Shown: in pieces, positions 50,644-59,328 of the stretch
Layout: the number at the start of each line of letters is the position of its first letter
Numbering within the stretch: the stretch's first letter is position 1
Assembly (NCBI GenBank): GCA_963593905.1
Contig: CAVBBL010000011.1
Location: 1 to 64,000 of the forward strand
Direction of reading: 5' to 3'
DNA: 64,000 bases
From: CAG-791 sp963593905
Lineage (GTDB): Bacteria > Bacillota > Clostridia > Lachnospirales > Lachnospiraceae
Translations under genes and position numbers: made by a program
Notes under the pieces: model-generated
Told to the model about the DNA's origin: nothing
The model's database searches: none
What the model saw: the letters and a program-made list of their open reading frames with translations, nothing else

Positions 50644-52038
50644 CTACTTTTTCACAGGCAGCAGTACGGTAATTTCCGTACCTCTCCCCACCTCGCTATT
50701 TAAGCGGATGGTGCCGCCGCTTTGAGCCACGATATGCTTGACGATGGCCAGTCCCAGTCCGGTACCTCCGGTCTGTTTGCTGCGGCTTTTATCCACCCGG
50801 TAAAAACGCTCAAAGATTCTGCCCTGATGCTCCGGGGGAATCCCGATGCCGGTATCCTTTACCACCAGCCTTGCCATAGTCTTTTCCTGTTCCCGGCAGG
50901 TTCCCACGCTGACCTTCACGTTGCCGCCCCGGACATTATAGCGGATCGCATTGTCACACAGATTATAGAGCAGCTCTTCCATCTGCTGCTTGTAAGCCTT
51001 TAAAAGCACCTGTTTATCCGGTTCCTCTGCCGGCAGCAGGCTGATCTGTACATCGTAATTTTTCGCGTTCAGCTCCAGATTGCCCACGCAGTTGGCAGCC
51101 AGCTCCCGCAGATCCACCAGCTCTTCCTTATCCTCCTCTGCAGCACCCATATCCAGTTCCGACAAACGGATAATGTCATTGATCAGCTTCAGCAGCCGGT
51201 CTGCATTGTGGTGGATCTCCTGTCCAAAGCGCAGGGTATCCTTTTCCGTGGCAATGCCGCTTTCGATGAGCTCCGCGTAGCCGGAAATGGCTGTCAGGGG
51301 CGTCTTTAACTCATGGGAGACATTGGCGGTGAATTCCTGTCGCATATTGGCTGCCGCCAACACCTCTTTGTGCTGGTTGGTGATGGTCTCCAACAGAGGC
51401 TGCAGCTCCGGATAGATCTCCGGCACATTTTTGCGAAGGGGGTCCTTTGCCATCTCCTGAATCGGTGCCAGCACCCGCTTTGTCAATGTCAGAGCCAGCA
51501 CGGAAGCCAGCACCAGCAGCAATACAATGACCACAATGCCCAGCGGGAGCATATCTTCCAGCGCATCCCAGATTCCCGTGGTGGTCAGGGCTGTCCGCAG
51601 CACACTGCCGTCGGAGAGACGCAGGGCATAGTAGCAGGTGGAGACACCGATGGTAGAGGAATATCTGGTTCCTTCGCCGCTGCCGTCCTCATTTTGCATG
51701 GCGGCCTGCACCTCCGGCCGCTGGCTGTGATTTTCCATTTCCGTCGGTTTAGCCATATTGTCATAGAGCACCGTGCCGTCGGCAGAGATCAGCGTTACCC
51801 GAAGCTTCTCGCTCTCCGGTACACTTTTTTCGCCGGCTTCCCATTTCTCCACAAATGCACTAAGACGATCAGGCTCCTCGGTGCCCTCCATAGCGGCCAG
51901 CTGTCTGGTCATCTGTCCTAAGGCATTCATGGTCTGGTTTAATTCCACACGCCAGAAGAAACAAATGGTCAAAAAAAGGGTCAGACCGATAGAAAGCACG
52001 GCGACCCCAATTAAATACTCATTGATTTTTTTTCTCAT
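50644..52038 (-). CDS. phoR: Phosphate sensor histidine kinase PhoR
   Basis: A 464-residue kinase with two membrane segments (about residues 7-30 and 160-190), an extracellular domain between them, a short HAMP-like region, the phospho-acceptor in NVSHELKTPLTAISGYAEL (H around residue 245) and an ATPase domain with NAIRYN, DTGIGIPPEH and GGTGLGLAIV. It overlaps phoB by four bases (ATGA), giving coupled translation. Placement at the end of a phosphate transport locus supports PhoR rather than another kinase. No terminator was recognised after it. Confidence 0.88.
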   Translation of the reverse strand: MRKKINEYLIGVAVLSIGLTLFLTICFFWRVELNQTMNALGQMTRQLAAMEGTEEPDRLSAFVEKWEAGEKSVPESEKLRVTLISADGTVLYDNMAKPTEMENHSQRPEVQAAMQNEDGSGEGTRYSSTIGVSTCYYALRLSDGSVLRTALTTTGIWDALEDMLPLGIVVIVLLLVLASVLALTLTKRVLAPIQEMAKDPLRKNVPEIYPELQPLLETITNQHKEVLAAANMRQEFTANVSHELKTPLTAISGYAELIESGIATEKDTLRFGQEIHHNADRLLKLINDIIRLSELDMGAAEEDKEELVDLRELAANCVGNLELNAKNYDVQISLLPAEEPDKQVLLKAYKQQMEELLYNLCDNAIRYNVRGGNVKVSVGTCREQEKTMARLVVKDTGIGIPPEHQGRIFERFYRVDKSRSKQTGGTGLGLAIVKHIVAQSGGTIRLNSEVGRGTEITVLLPVKK

Positions 52039-52709
52039 GGATCTACTATATACCCCACATTGCGGAGGGTGCGGATGCGCTCTCCTTCTTCTCCCAGTTT
52101 CCTGCGCAGCGTACGGATGTGCATATCCAATGTCCTGGATTCGCCCTCGAAATCCGTGCCCCATACTTCATTGAGAATTTCTTCTCTGGAGACTGCCTTC
52201 CCCACATTGCGAAGGAGCAGGCGCAGCAGACTGTATTCCTTAAAGGTCAGTTCCACGGCAGAACCTGCCACCATCACCTTGTGACGCTCATCGTCCATGG
52301 CAATGCGTCCGGCCTGCAGCAGCTCTGCCCCCTTTCTGGGGGCGGTGCGCCGCAGCAGTGCCTTCACCCGGGAAATCAGCTCCATCACCCCAAAGGGCTT
52401 GGTCAGATAGTCATCTGCTCCCAGATCCAGTCCCCGTACCTTATCGATCTCCGCGGTCTTGGCCGTCACCATCAGTACCGGCACATTAGCCGTCCGTTTC
52501 TCTGCCCGGAGCTTCCTGATGATCTCATACCCATCCGCATCCGGCAGCATGATATCCAGCAGCACCAGATCCGGCAGTTCCTTCTCCACCGCCCCGTAAA
52601 AATCCCTGGCATTGCCATACGTCTGCACGGTGAAGGAGGATGCCGTCAGCGCGTACATCTCGATCTCACTGATATTCTGATCATCCTCCAGGATATAAAT
52701 CAGCGCCAT
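52035..52709 (-). CDS. phoB: Phosphate response regulator PhoB/PhoP
   Basis: A 224-residue OmpR-family regulator. The receiver domain has ILEDDQ, the phospho-accepting Asp in VLLDIMLPDADG and Lys in YLTKPF; the C-terminal winged helix has ELTFKEYSLLRLL and RTLDMHIRTLRRKLG. It would bind Pho boxes, a candidate of which lies upstream of pstS. The start at 52709 uses AGAGG five bases upstream, the end of an element B array. Confidence 0.9.
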   Translation of the reverse strand: MALIYILEDDQNISEIEMYALTASSFTVQTYGNARDFYGAVEKELPDLVLLDIMLPDADGYEIIRKLRAEKRTANVPVLMVTAKTAEIDKVRGLDLGADDYLTKPFGVMELISRVKALLRRTAPRKGAELLQAGRIAMDDERHKVMVAGSAVELTFKEYSLLRLLLRNVGKAVSREEILNEVWGTDFEGESRTLDMHIRTLRRKLGEEGERIRTLRNVGYIVDP

Positions 52710-52730
52710 TATTTCCTCTCTTTGCCACAA

Positions 52731-52915
52731 TTTATTGTGGCTTTGTGAGCAGAATTTCGCGAAGGCGAATTCTGCGATGCAATCCCCAGGATGTCACTCG
52801 TGACATCCTGGCAATGGCTTAAAATGACATCAGTCATTTTTAGCCATTTAACCTCTCTTTGCCACAATTTATTGCGGCTTTGTGAGCAGAATTTCGCGAA
52901 GGCGAATTCTGCAAC
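52731..52915 (-). repeat. Tandem element B array in front of phoB
   Basis: In the minus sense: hairpin b (GCAGAATTCGCC with GCGAAATTCTGC), a (GCCGCAATAAATTGTGGC), AGAGG, d (GGCTAAAAATGAC/GTCATTTTAAGCC), c (CCAGGATGTCAC/GTGACATCCTGG), b, a (GCCACAATAAATTGTGGC), and AGAGG serving phoB. The first AGAGG is followed by a five-codon frame, ATGGCTAAAAATGACTGA (52847-52830). Confidence 0.85.
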
Positions 52916-54825
52916 TACTTCTTTTCTTTAGGCTTGTCCTTTTTGTCTTTCTTTTTCTTCTTGGGACCGGTGAGTGCGGATACCGGTACCGGCTCCATGA
53001 CCTTGCCGTTTGCCTGGGCCACAGTAGGCATCTCCTCTATGTCGCCCTTCTTCATATGAGGCAGCTGATACTTTTCCTCAAAGCGTGCCACCTGGGCATG
53101 GAACTGCGGATTGTCCGTATCCTTCATCAGTTCCAGATACTCGTGGGTGTCAAAGCCGTCCTCATTGACCTGCAGGAGACATACGGCAATATTGGAGCAA
53201 TGATCGGCCACACGCTCATAGCAGGTAGTAATATCGGACAGGGTCAGGCCCAATTCGATGGTACACTTGCCCTTGCGCAGTCTGCGGACATGGCGACGCT
53301 TGATCTCCATGTTCAGTCCGTCGATGACTTCCTCTAAAGGCTCCACCGTCTGTGCCAGCTCCAGATCATCATTCTGGAAAACCAGAACTGTGGTATTCAT
53401 GATATTCTTGACCGCAGCGCTGTAAACTTCCAACTCTTCCTGGGCCTTGGCGGAGAATGTCTGCTCTTTGTCAGACATTTCTCTGGCATATTCCATAATA
53501 TTGATGGCGTGATCACTGATCCGCTCAAAGTCTCCGATGCAATGAAGCAGCGTGGAAAGGATATGACTATCCTTGGTACTTAAATTGCGACTGCTTAATT
53601 TCACCAGATACGTGCCCAGCTGATCCTCATAGGTATCCACCAGATTTTCCAGCTTCTCTACCCGCTTAGCCCGCTCAGGATTGTAATCCTTCACCAGCTC
53701 CATAGCGATGTACAAAGCTTCCTTTGCGTACTGGGCCATGTCGCAGGCTGCCGTCTTGCACTGCTCCAATGCAAAATGAGGAGAAGTCAGGAAACGCTCG
53801 TCCAGAATCTGGATATTCTTCTGTGCAGCGCTGTCTTCGGATTCTTCCTTGGTAATGGGCAGCGTCTTCATAGCCAGCTTCACCAGAATCTCAGAGATTG
53901 GCAGCATGATGAGCACGGCTGCCAGGTTAAATACGCTGTGGATCACGGCGATGATAAAAGGATTGGCCGTCTGGGTCATAAAAGGGAAATGTACGATGGC
54001 ATTCACCGTGTAAAACAGGATCATAAAGAAGGTGGTCTTGATGATACAGAAATACAGGTGCATCAAGGCGGCCCGCTTTGCATTGCGGCTGGCGCCCACG
54101 GAGGAGAGCATGGCCGTAATGGCTGTACCGATATTCTCACCCATCAGAATCGGAATGGCAGAGCCGATGGTCAGAGTACCACTCATGGAAATAGCCTGCA
54201 GAATACCGATAGATGCAGAGGAGCTCTGGATAATAGCCGTCAGGATCAAACCGGCCAGCATACCCAGAATAGGATTGGAAAACATAGTCAGGATGCTGGT
54301 AAAGCGCTCATTTCCGGAAAGAGGCTCCACCGCGGAGGACATAGCCTCCATACCGAACATTAATACTGCAAAGCCGATAAGGATCGTGCCGATGTCTCTC
54401 TTCTTTTCACTTTTGGCACCCATAATCATGATGATGCCAATGATGCCGAAAATCGGTGAGAAGTTGGCAGGCTTTAAGAGCTGCAAAAAGACATTGCTGC
54501 TCTGGATACCGGTTAAACTCAGCAGCCAGGAGGTCACCGTGGTACCTACATTGGCACCCAGGATGACGCCCACTGCCTGAGACAGTTTCATAATGCCGGA
54601 GTTCACCAGACCTACCACCATGACCGTAGTGGCCGACGAGGACTGAATCACTGCCGTCACGCCGCAGCCAAGCAGAGCTGCCTTCCATTTATTGGATGTC
54701 AGAGACTCTAAGATTTCTTCCAGCCGACCGCCGGAGACTCTCTTTAATCCATCACCAAGCACCTGCATACCGTATAAAAACAGCGCAAGTCCCCCTACCA
54801 TTGATAATATTCCGAAAATATCCAT
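52915..54825 (-). CDS. Na+/phosphate cotransporter with PhoU-like domain
   Basis: A 636-residue protein: two inverted Na/Pi cotransporter repeats marked by QSSSATTVMVVGL (around residue 60) and QSSSASIGILQAISM (around residue 210), then a PhoU-like helical domain (about residues 350-570) and a lysine-rich tail (KKKKKDKKDKPKEKK). NptA-type proteins take up or release phosphate and here complement the Pst system. GGAGG lies five bases before the ATG at 54825. Confidence 0.9.
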   Translation of the reverse strand: MDIFGILSMVGGLALFLYGMQVLGDGLKRVSGGRLEEILESLTSNKWKAALLGCGVTAVIQSSSATTVMVVGLVNSGIMKLSQAVGVILGANVGTTVTSWLLSLTGIQSSNVFLQLLKPANFSPIFGIIGIIMIMGAKSEKKRDIGTILIGFAVLMFGMEAMSSAVEPLSGNERFTSILTMFSNPILGMLAGLILTAIIQSSSASIGILQAISMSGTLTIGSAIPILMGENIGTAITAMLSSVGASRNAKRAALMHLYFCIIKTTFFMILFYTVNAIVHFPFMTQTANPFIIAVIHSVFNLAAVLIMLPISEILVKLAMKTLPITKEESEDSAAQKNIQILDERFLTSPHFALEQCKTAACDMAQYAKEALYIAMELVKDYNPERAKRVEKLENLVDTYEDQLGTYLVKLSSRNLSTKDSHILSTLLHCIGDFERISDHAINIMEYAREMSDKEQTFSAKAQEELEVYSAAVKNIMNTTVLVFQNDDLELAQTVEPLEEVIDGLNMEIKRRHVRRLRKGKCTIELGLTLSDITTCYERVADHCSNIAVCLLQVNEDGFDTHEYLELMKDTDNPQFHAQVARFEEKYQLPHMKKGDIEEMPTVAQANGKVMEPVPVSALTGPKKKKKDKKDKPKEKK

Positions 54826-54879
54826 TTCATCCTCCACCATTGGCCTTTATAAAGCCAGCACTCCCAAGGTATCATTCTC

Positions 54880-54932
54880 ATTTTACATGAGAGGTGATGG
54901 AGGCGCAACCTTGTAACGGAATATTCTCCGTT
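54880..54932 (-). promoter_or_regulatory. Promoter and palindrome upstream of the Na/Pi gene
   Basis: TTGCGC (54908-54903) and TAAAAT (54885-54880) are 17 bp apart. Directly upstream, AACGGAATATTCTCCGTT (54915-54932) is a palindrome of two perfect six-base arms. It does not resemble a Pho box. A promoter here would let the last three genes be expressed apart from pst. Confidence 0.55.
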
Positions 54933-55052
54933 CTGCGTGCTGTTCGGTGAAGGTGTTATTGCTTGTTCACGTGTCAGTCGGAACCGTAACTTTTAATATA
55001 CAATGATCAAAATGATAAAAATAAAAAAAGATAAATTTTATGCCACCCGGCC

Positions 55053-55140
55053 ATGCACCGGGGCGCGGCAGATGTCTCGCACCGTACACTTTGCGCCGTT
55101 TTGCTAAGGATGCGAGCCATTCTGCCGCGCCCCGGTGCAT
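55053..55140. repeat. Long GC-rich inverted repeat between phoU and the Na/Pi gene
   Basis: Two perfect 20-bp arms (55053-55072 and 55121-55140; core CACCGGGGCGCGGCAG) are extended inward by CTCGCA/TGCGAG after a short mismatch. The loop has about 35 bases. It is far more GC-rich than its surroundings. On the minus strand a T-rich tract follows 30 bp later, so it could be a terminator or a small transposon remnant. Confidence 0.75.
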
Positions 55141-55289
55141 TACATTTTGCCAAAAAGATGACCTGTGTAAACTGTGACAATTGCTGCACTGATACTGTAC
55201 AGCCACAATCCAGAGGGAGTAGACATCTCCGCCAGAATTCGTTCCTGTTGGACTATGAAAATGATGAACGGATATCTGTGCTCTACCTA

Positions 55290-55982
55290 TTATTTTCCCT
55301 CATACTTTAACTTTTTTTCATGCTCACCGGTCATGGCAAATTCTACCCACTCTGCTACATTGGTGGCGTGGTCGCCGATGCGCTCGAAATACTTGGCTAC
55401 CATCAATACATCCAGCAGCACCATGCCTTTTTCCGGATACTTTGCTGCTAATGCTGCAATATCAGCGCGGGTCTTGTCAAAGAGCGCATCCACTGCATCA
55501 TCGGAAGCGATGACTTCTCTGGCCTTCTCCAGATCTCTGTCTACGAAGGAATCCACAGCCTCTGTCACCATGCGCATGGTAGCTGCCGCCATCTCCCGGA
55601 GCGATACTGCTGCCAGGATCTCCCCTGCATTTTCATGCTCTAAGTACTTGGCAATATCGGCGATATCTGCACACTGATCGCCGATTCGTTCCATATCGGA
55701 GATCATCTTTAAGGCTGAGGAAACCAGGCGAAGGTCGCTGGCCACCGGCTGTTGCTTTAACAAAAGCTTTAAGCACAGTGTCTCGATGGTCTTTTCCATC
55801 TCGTCGATTTCCGCATCTGTGTGGTATACGTTGGCGAGAATGGTCTGCAGCTTCTCCTCTTTTTTTCCGTCATCCCCGGAAAGCGCCAGCATCACCCGGC
55901 TGATGCACTCCTCGCACAGGGAACCCATCTGTGTCAGTTCTTCATTTAATTCCTGCAGCTGTTCATTATATTTATCCCGCAT
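55290..55982 (-). CDS. phoU: Phosphate transport regulator PhoU
   Basis: A 230-residue protein with two PhoU three-helix repeats, each with an acidic E/D-xxx-D metal-binding pattern (SDMERIGDQCADIA and AKYFERIGDHATNVAEW). It links Pst transport to PhoR signalling. GGAG lies six bases before the ATG at 55982. The leader is open in frame up to 56201, but that stretch is repeat sequence and is not taken as coding. Confidence 0.93.
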   Translation of the reverse strand: MRDKYNEQLQELNEELTQMGSLCEECISRVMLALSGDDGKKEEKLQTILANVYHTDAEIDEMEKTIETLCLKLLLKQQPVASDLRLVSSALKMISDMERIGDQCADIADIAKYLEHENAGEILAAVSLREMAAATMRMVTEAVDSFVDRDLEKAREVIASDDAVDALFDKTRADIAALAAKYPEKGMVLLDVLMVAKYFERIGDHATNVAEWVEFAMTGEHEKKLKYEGK

Positions 55983-56222
55983 ATTAATCTCCATTTCGCA
56001 AAGACGAATTCTCCGAAACACACCAGGATGCCCCTGCGGCATCCTGGCAATGACTGAAAATGGCATCAGCCATTTTCGGTCATTTAACACCTTTCTGCCG
56101 CGATTTATCGCGGCAGCACGAGCAGAATTTCGCGAAGGCGAATTCTGCGATGTGATCTCCAGGATGCCCTGCGGCATCCTGGCAATGACCGAAAATGGCA
56201 TCAGCCATTTTCGGTCATTTTA
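55983..56222 (-). repeat. Element B array in front of phoU
   Basis: In the minus sense: d (ATGACCGAAAATGGC with GCCATTTTCGGTCAT), c (CCAGGATGCC/GGCATCCTGG), b (GCAGAATTCGCC with GCGAAATTCTGC), a (CTGCCGCGAT/ATCGCGGCAG), AAAGGTG, a second d and c, and a partial b leading into ATGGAGATTAATATG. The internal AAAGGTG is followed by the five-codon frame ATGACCGAAAATGGCTGA (56083-56066). Confidence 0.85.
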
Positions 56223-56996
56223 TCACCCGAAACGTCCGCTGATATAATCCTCTGTCCGCTTATCCTGGGGCATTGCAAAGATCTTGTCTGTCTCTCCGAA
56301 TTCTACCATTTCCCCTAACAGGAAGAAGGCTGTCTTATCGGAGATACGGGCCGCCTGCTGCATGTTATGGGTCACGATGATGATGGTATATTTCTTTTTC
56401 AGTTCCATGGCCAGATCCTCGATCTTGGAGGTGGAAATGGGATCCAGCGCAGAGGTGGGCTCATCCATCAGAATAACCTCCGGCTCCACCGCCAGAGTTC
56501 TGGCGATGCAAAGACGCTGCTGCTGTCCGCCGGAGAGGCCTACCGCACTCTTGTTAAGACGATCCTTTAGCTCATCCCAGATTGCGGCCTGACGAAGACT
56601 GCGCTCCACGATCTCATCTAACTCTGCCTTCTTGCGAATACCGAAGATCCGGGGGCCGTAGGCCACATTGTCATAGACACTCTTGGGGAACGGATTGGGC
56701 TGCTGGAAGACCATGCCCACTCTGTGCCGCAGAGTAATGGCATCCATCTCTCCGAATATGTCCTTACCGTCCAGCTTTACGCTGCCGTCGATCTTCACAC
56801 CCTCTACCAGATCATTCATTCTGTTGAGTGTCTTTAAAAAAGTAGACTTACCGCAGCCGGAGGGACCGATAAAAGCGGTAATCTCATTTTCCCGGATCTC
56901 CATATGGATGTTTTTCAGTGCATGAAAAGCACCGTAGTGCAGGTTCAGGTCACTGATCTCAAATTTGGGAGTCTTTGCTGTTTTTTCCTGACTCAT
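56223..56996 (-). CDS. pstB: Phosphate ABC transporter ATPase PstB
   Basis: A 257-residue ATPase with Walker A GPSGCGKST (around residue 42), signature LSGGQQQRL, Walker B VILMDEPTSALD and the PstB-typical LKTLNRMNDLVEGV. The start at 56996 has GGAG ten bases upstream in ATGGAGATTATTCG; a start at 57044 lacks a site. It follows pstA. Confidence 0.95.
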   Translation of the reverse strand: MSQEKTAKTPKFEISDLNLHYGAFHALKNIHMEIRENEITAFIGPSGCGKSTFLKTLNRMNDLVEGVKIDGSVKLDGKDIFGEMDAITLRHRVGMVFQQPNPFPKSVYDNVAYGPRIFGIRKKAELDEIVERSLRQAAIWDELKDRLNKSAVGLSGGQQQRLCIARTLAVEPEVILMDEPTSALDPISTSKIEDLAMELKKKYTIIIVTHNMQQAARISDKTAFFLLGEMVEFGETDKIFAMPQDKRTEDYISGRFG

Positions 56997-57098
56997 ACGA
57001 ATAATCTCCATTCTGCAGATCCTGCCGGGAGGCTCGCTCCGCAAACAGTTTTCTGCCTTGCTTTTCCATTTGGCATCTGAGACTTTACTCTACTGTCT

Positions 57099-57977
57099 CT
57101 ATGCTTCCTCACCGGCATTCTTTTTCTTAATATGCTGACTGAGCATATTGGCACCGATGCTGAAAGCCAGCACCAGGATCATCAGGATAGCAGAGGAACA
57201 GTTTGCCAATGCCTTGTCCTGTCCGTTGACCTGCAGGTTCCAGATCTGGATGGAAAGGGTCTCTGCCGGCCGCAGCACATTGAAAGGACAGGTGGGAGAG
57301 GTCAGATTCCAGTTTCCCCAGCGCAGATCCGTGCCGGATCCGGTGGTATACAAAAGGGCTGCAGCCTCACCAAACCCTCTGCCTGCTGCCAGAATAACAC
57401 CGGTCATGATTCTGGGAATACACGCCGGAATCAGTACATGGATGATGGACTGCCATTTGGTAGCACCCAGTCCCAGGCTGGCCTGCAGATAGCCGGCGGG
57501 CAACCCCTTGATGGCATCCTCGGTGGTAGTGGTGATCAAGGGCAATGTGAGAATAGATACAGAAAGGGCACCTGCTAGCAGACTCTTTCCCATTCCCATA
57601 AAGACCAGAAACACCAGATAACCGAACAGGCCTACTACAATAGAGGGCAGTGAAGAGAGTGTCTCGATACACATCCGGATGAACCGGGTCAGTTTTCCCT
57701 GTTTGGCATACATGGCAAGATAAATACCCGCCCCCACCCCCAGGGGAATGGAGACCAGCAAAGAGATAAATACCAGATACAGCGTATTAAAAAGCTGATT
57801 TCCGATGCTCCCCTTTCTGGCGAAGCGGAACATCTCCGGGGTCGCCTGCAGCAGACCGCCGATGATTACCTTGCCGGCAAAGCCGATGAGCAATGCAAAG
57901 AAAGCAAAGGCGATGGCATAAAAGACGCCGGTCATGATCTTATCAATGCTGCGGGAACGCTGGATTTTTGCATTCAT
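57099..57977 (-). CDS. pstA: Phosphate ABC transporter permease PstA
   Basis: A 292-residue permease with six predicted membrane segments, GVGAGIYLAMYAKQG and the cytoplasmic ATPase-contact loop QASLGLGATKWQSIIHVLIP. It overlaps pstC by four bases. Confidence 0.94.
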   Translation of the reverse strand: MNAKIQRSRSIDKIMTGVFYAIAFAFFALLIGFAGKVIIGGLLQATPEMFRFARKGSIGNQLFNTLYLVFISLLVSIPLGVGAGIYLAMYAKQGKLTRFIRMCIETLSSLPSIVVGLFGYLVFLVFMGMGKSLLAGALSVSILTLPLITTTTEDAIKGLPAGYLQASLGLGATKWQSIIHVLIPACIPRIMTGVILAAGRGFGEAAALLYTTGSGTDLRWGNWNLTSPTCPFNVLRPAETLSIQIWNLQVNGQDKALANCSSAILMILVLAFSIGANMLSQHIKKKNAGEEA

Positions 57978-58915
57978 GCCTTCTTAGCCTCCTTTCCTTT
58001 CTGCCGGGTCTCTTTTTCCGGTCTCTTAGCCGATACCAGGTGGATCAGGAAGATAAACAGCAATGAGATGAGGAACAGCAGCAATGCCATGCTCCACAGA
58101 GCAGACTTCAGCTCGCCGCCTTCCATGGCATTGCCCATCTGGGCTGCAATCTCTGTGGTCAGGGACTTAGTGGTGGAGAAAATACCGGCGGGAAGGGCAG
58201 TGGTCTGTCCGATAACCATAGCCACAGCCAATGCCTCGCCAAAGGCTCTTGCCAGGCCCATGATAATGCCGGTGACGACGCCGGGAGCCGCTGCCGGAAT
58301 GACGATGCGGTAGATGGTCTGCCATCTGGTGGAGCCCAGTCCATAGGCTGCCATGCGGCAGTCCTTGGAGACAGCCCGCAGGGCATCTGCCGACACACTG
58401 GTAATAGTAGGAAAAATCATGACTGCCAATACCATGCCGGCTGCCAGAATAGAATGTCCCACCTGTCTGTGAAATACATTTTTGATAAAAGGTATCAGGA
58501 CAGTAAGACCCACCCAACCATAGACCACGGAGGGAATACCCGCAAAGATCTCCACTACCGGTCTGTAGAACTTCTCACCGAATTTCGGAGAGATTTCGGT
58601 GATGAAAATGGCAGATCCCAGTGAGAATGGGGTAGAGATCAGCAGCGCAAGTCCGCAGGTTGCCAGAGAACCGACGATGAAAATCAGTGCACCGGCTGCG
58701 CCGCCGCCCGCTGCGCCGTCCACCGGGGACCAGTCGGCACTTCCCAGAAATTCAAACAGGCTGTGTCCAAATACCAGGAAGGTAGCCGAGCCCTTATAAA
58801 TCAGGAATGCGCCGATGACGATGGTCAGAAAGATCACAAAGAGTCCGCAGACCGTCATGAGCTCTCTCCAGAAATATTCCTTGGCGAACATATTCCTTTC
58901 CGTTGTTTTTTCCAT
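57974..58915 (-). CDS. pstC: Phosphate ABC transporter permease PstC
   Basis: A 313-residue permease with six predicted membrane segments; ISPKFGEKFYRPVVEIFAGIPSVVYG is a PstC region and YGLGSTRWQTIYRIVIPAA is the ATPase-contact loop. The last 20 residues are rich in Lys and Arg. It is separated from pstS by about 410 bp carrying a tandem repeat. Confidence 0.94.
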   Translation of the reverse strand: MEKTTERNMFAKEYFWRELMTVCGLFVIFLTIVIGAFLIYKGSATFLVFGHSLFEFLGSADWSPVDGAAGGGAAGALIFIVGSLATCGLALLISTPFSLGSAIFITEISPKFGEKFYRPVVEIFAGIPSVVYGWVGLTVLIPFIKNVFHRQVGHSILAAGMVLAVMIFPTITSVSADALRAVSKDCRMAAYGLGSTRWQTIYRIVIPAAAPGVVTGIIMGLARAFGEALAVAMVIGQTTALPAGIFSTTKSLTTEIAAQMGNAMEGGELKSALWSMALLLFLISLLFIFLIHLVSAKRPEKETRQKGKEAKKA

Positions 58916-58997
58916 GAATCATTTCCTCCGCATGGAGTGTGCCTATCTAATAAAATCGTTTCAGAAAATGCTTCTTATTTACTTTTTATTTCAAAAG

Positions 58998-59102
58998 TTA
59001 ATTCGGATAATGCTGATGTTAGTTCTAATAGTGCTGACGTCTGTTCTGATAATGCTGACGTCTGTTCTGATAGTGCTGACGTCTGTTCCGATAGTGTCAA
59101 CG
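58998..59102. repeat. Five 21-bp tandem repeats between pstS and pstC
   Basis: Units begin at 58998, 59019, 59040, 59061 and 59082; the core is TTCTGATARTGCTGACG on the plus strand. Units 3 and 4 differ at one base. The 21-bp period is two helical turns, so any bound protein would sit on one face. The rest of the 410-bp spacer has only a weak GCGGAC/GTCCGC inverted repeat near 59130-59160 and no gene. Confidence 0.8.
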
Positions 59103-59328
59103 CTTGTTTCAGATATTTTTATTCACAAACGAGCGGACTCGGCTTTCGCTTTTTGTCCGCCCGCTTCTGAATAGGAGTTCTTTATAGGAGTTTTGTAGGA
59201 GTTTATGAGAAATTTAGCAAGTTATCTATCGTTTGTGTTTGGAGAACCTTACAGCAGTTATTCCTTTTCACCGACGTATCCCCTTCAGAGAGGATTACGC
59301 CGAATGAAAAAACTCAGATTTCTTTTTC

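Noticed and set aside
55786..56247. Plus-strand open frame over the phoU leader with MTENG segments
   Set aside because: The segments are the palindromic hairpin d read on the opposite strand, and the rest is antisense to phoU.
58998..59102. CRISPR array
   Set aside because: The units are adjacent with no spacers and are too short and variable; no cas genes are present.
58998..59102. Tandem Pho boxes
   Set aside because: The unit does not contain a recognisable TTTACA or CTGTCA half-site pattern at 11-bp spacing.
58763..59170. Plus-strand open frame with repeated SDNADVC-like heptads across the pstS-pstC spacer
   Set aside because: The frame comes from the 21-bp DNA repeat, overlaps pstC on the other strand, and lacks a ribosome binding site.
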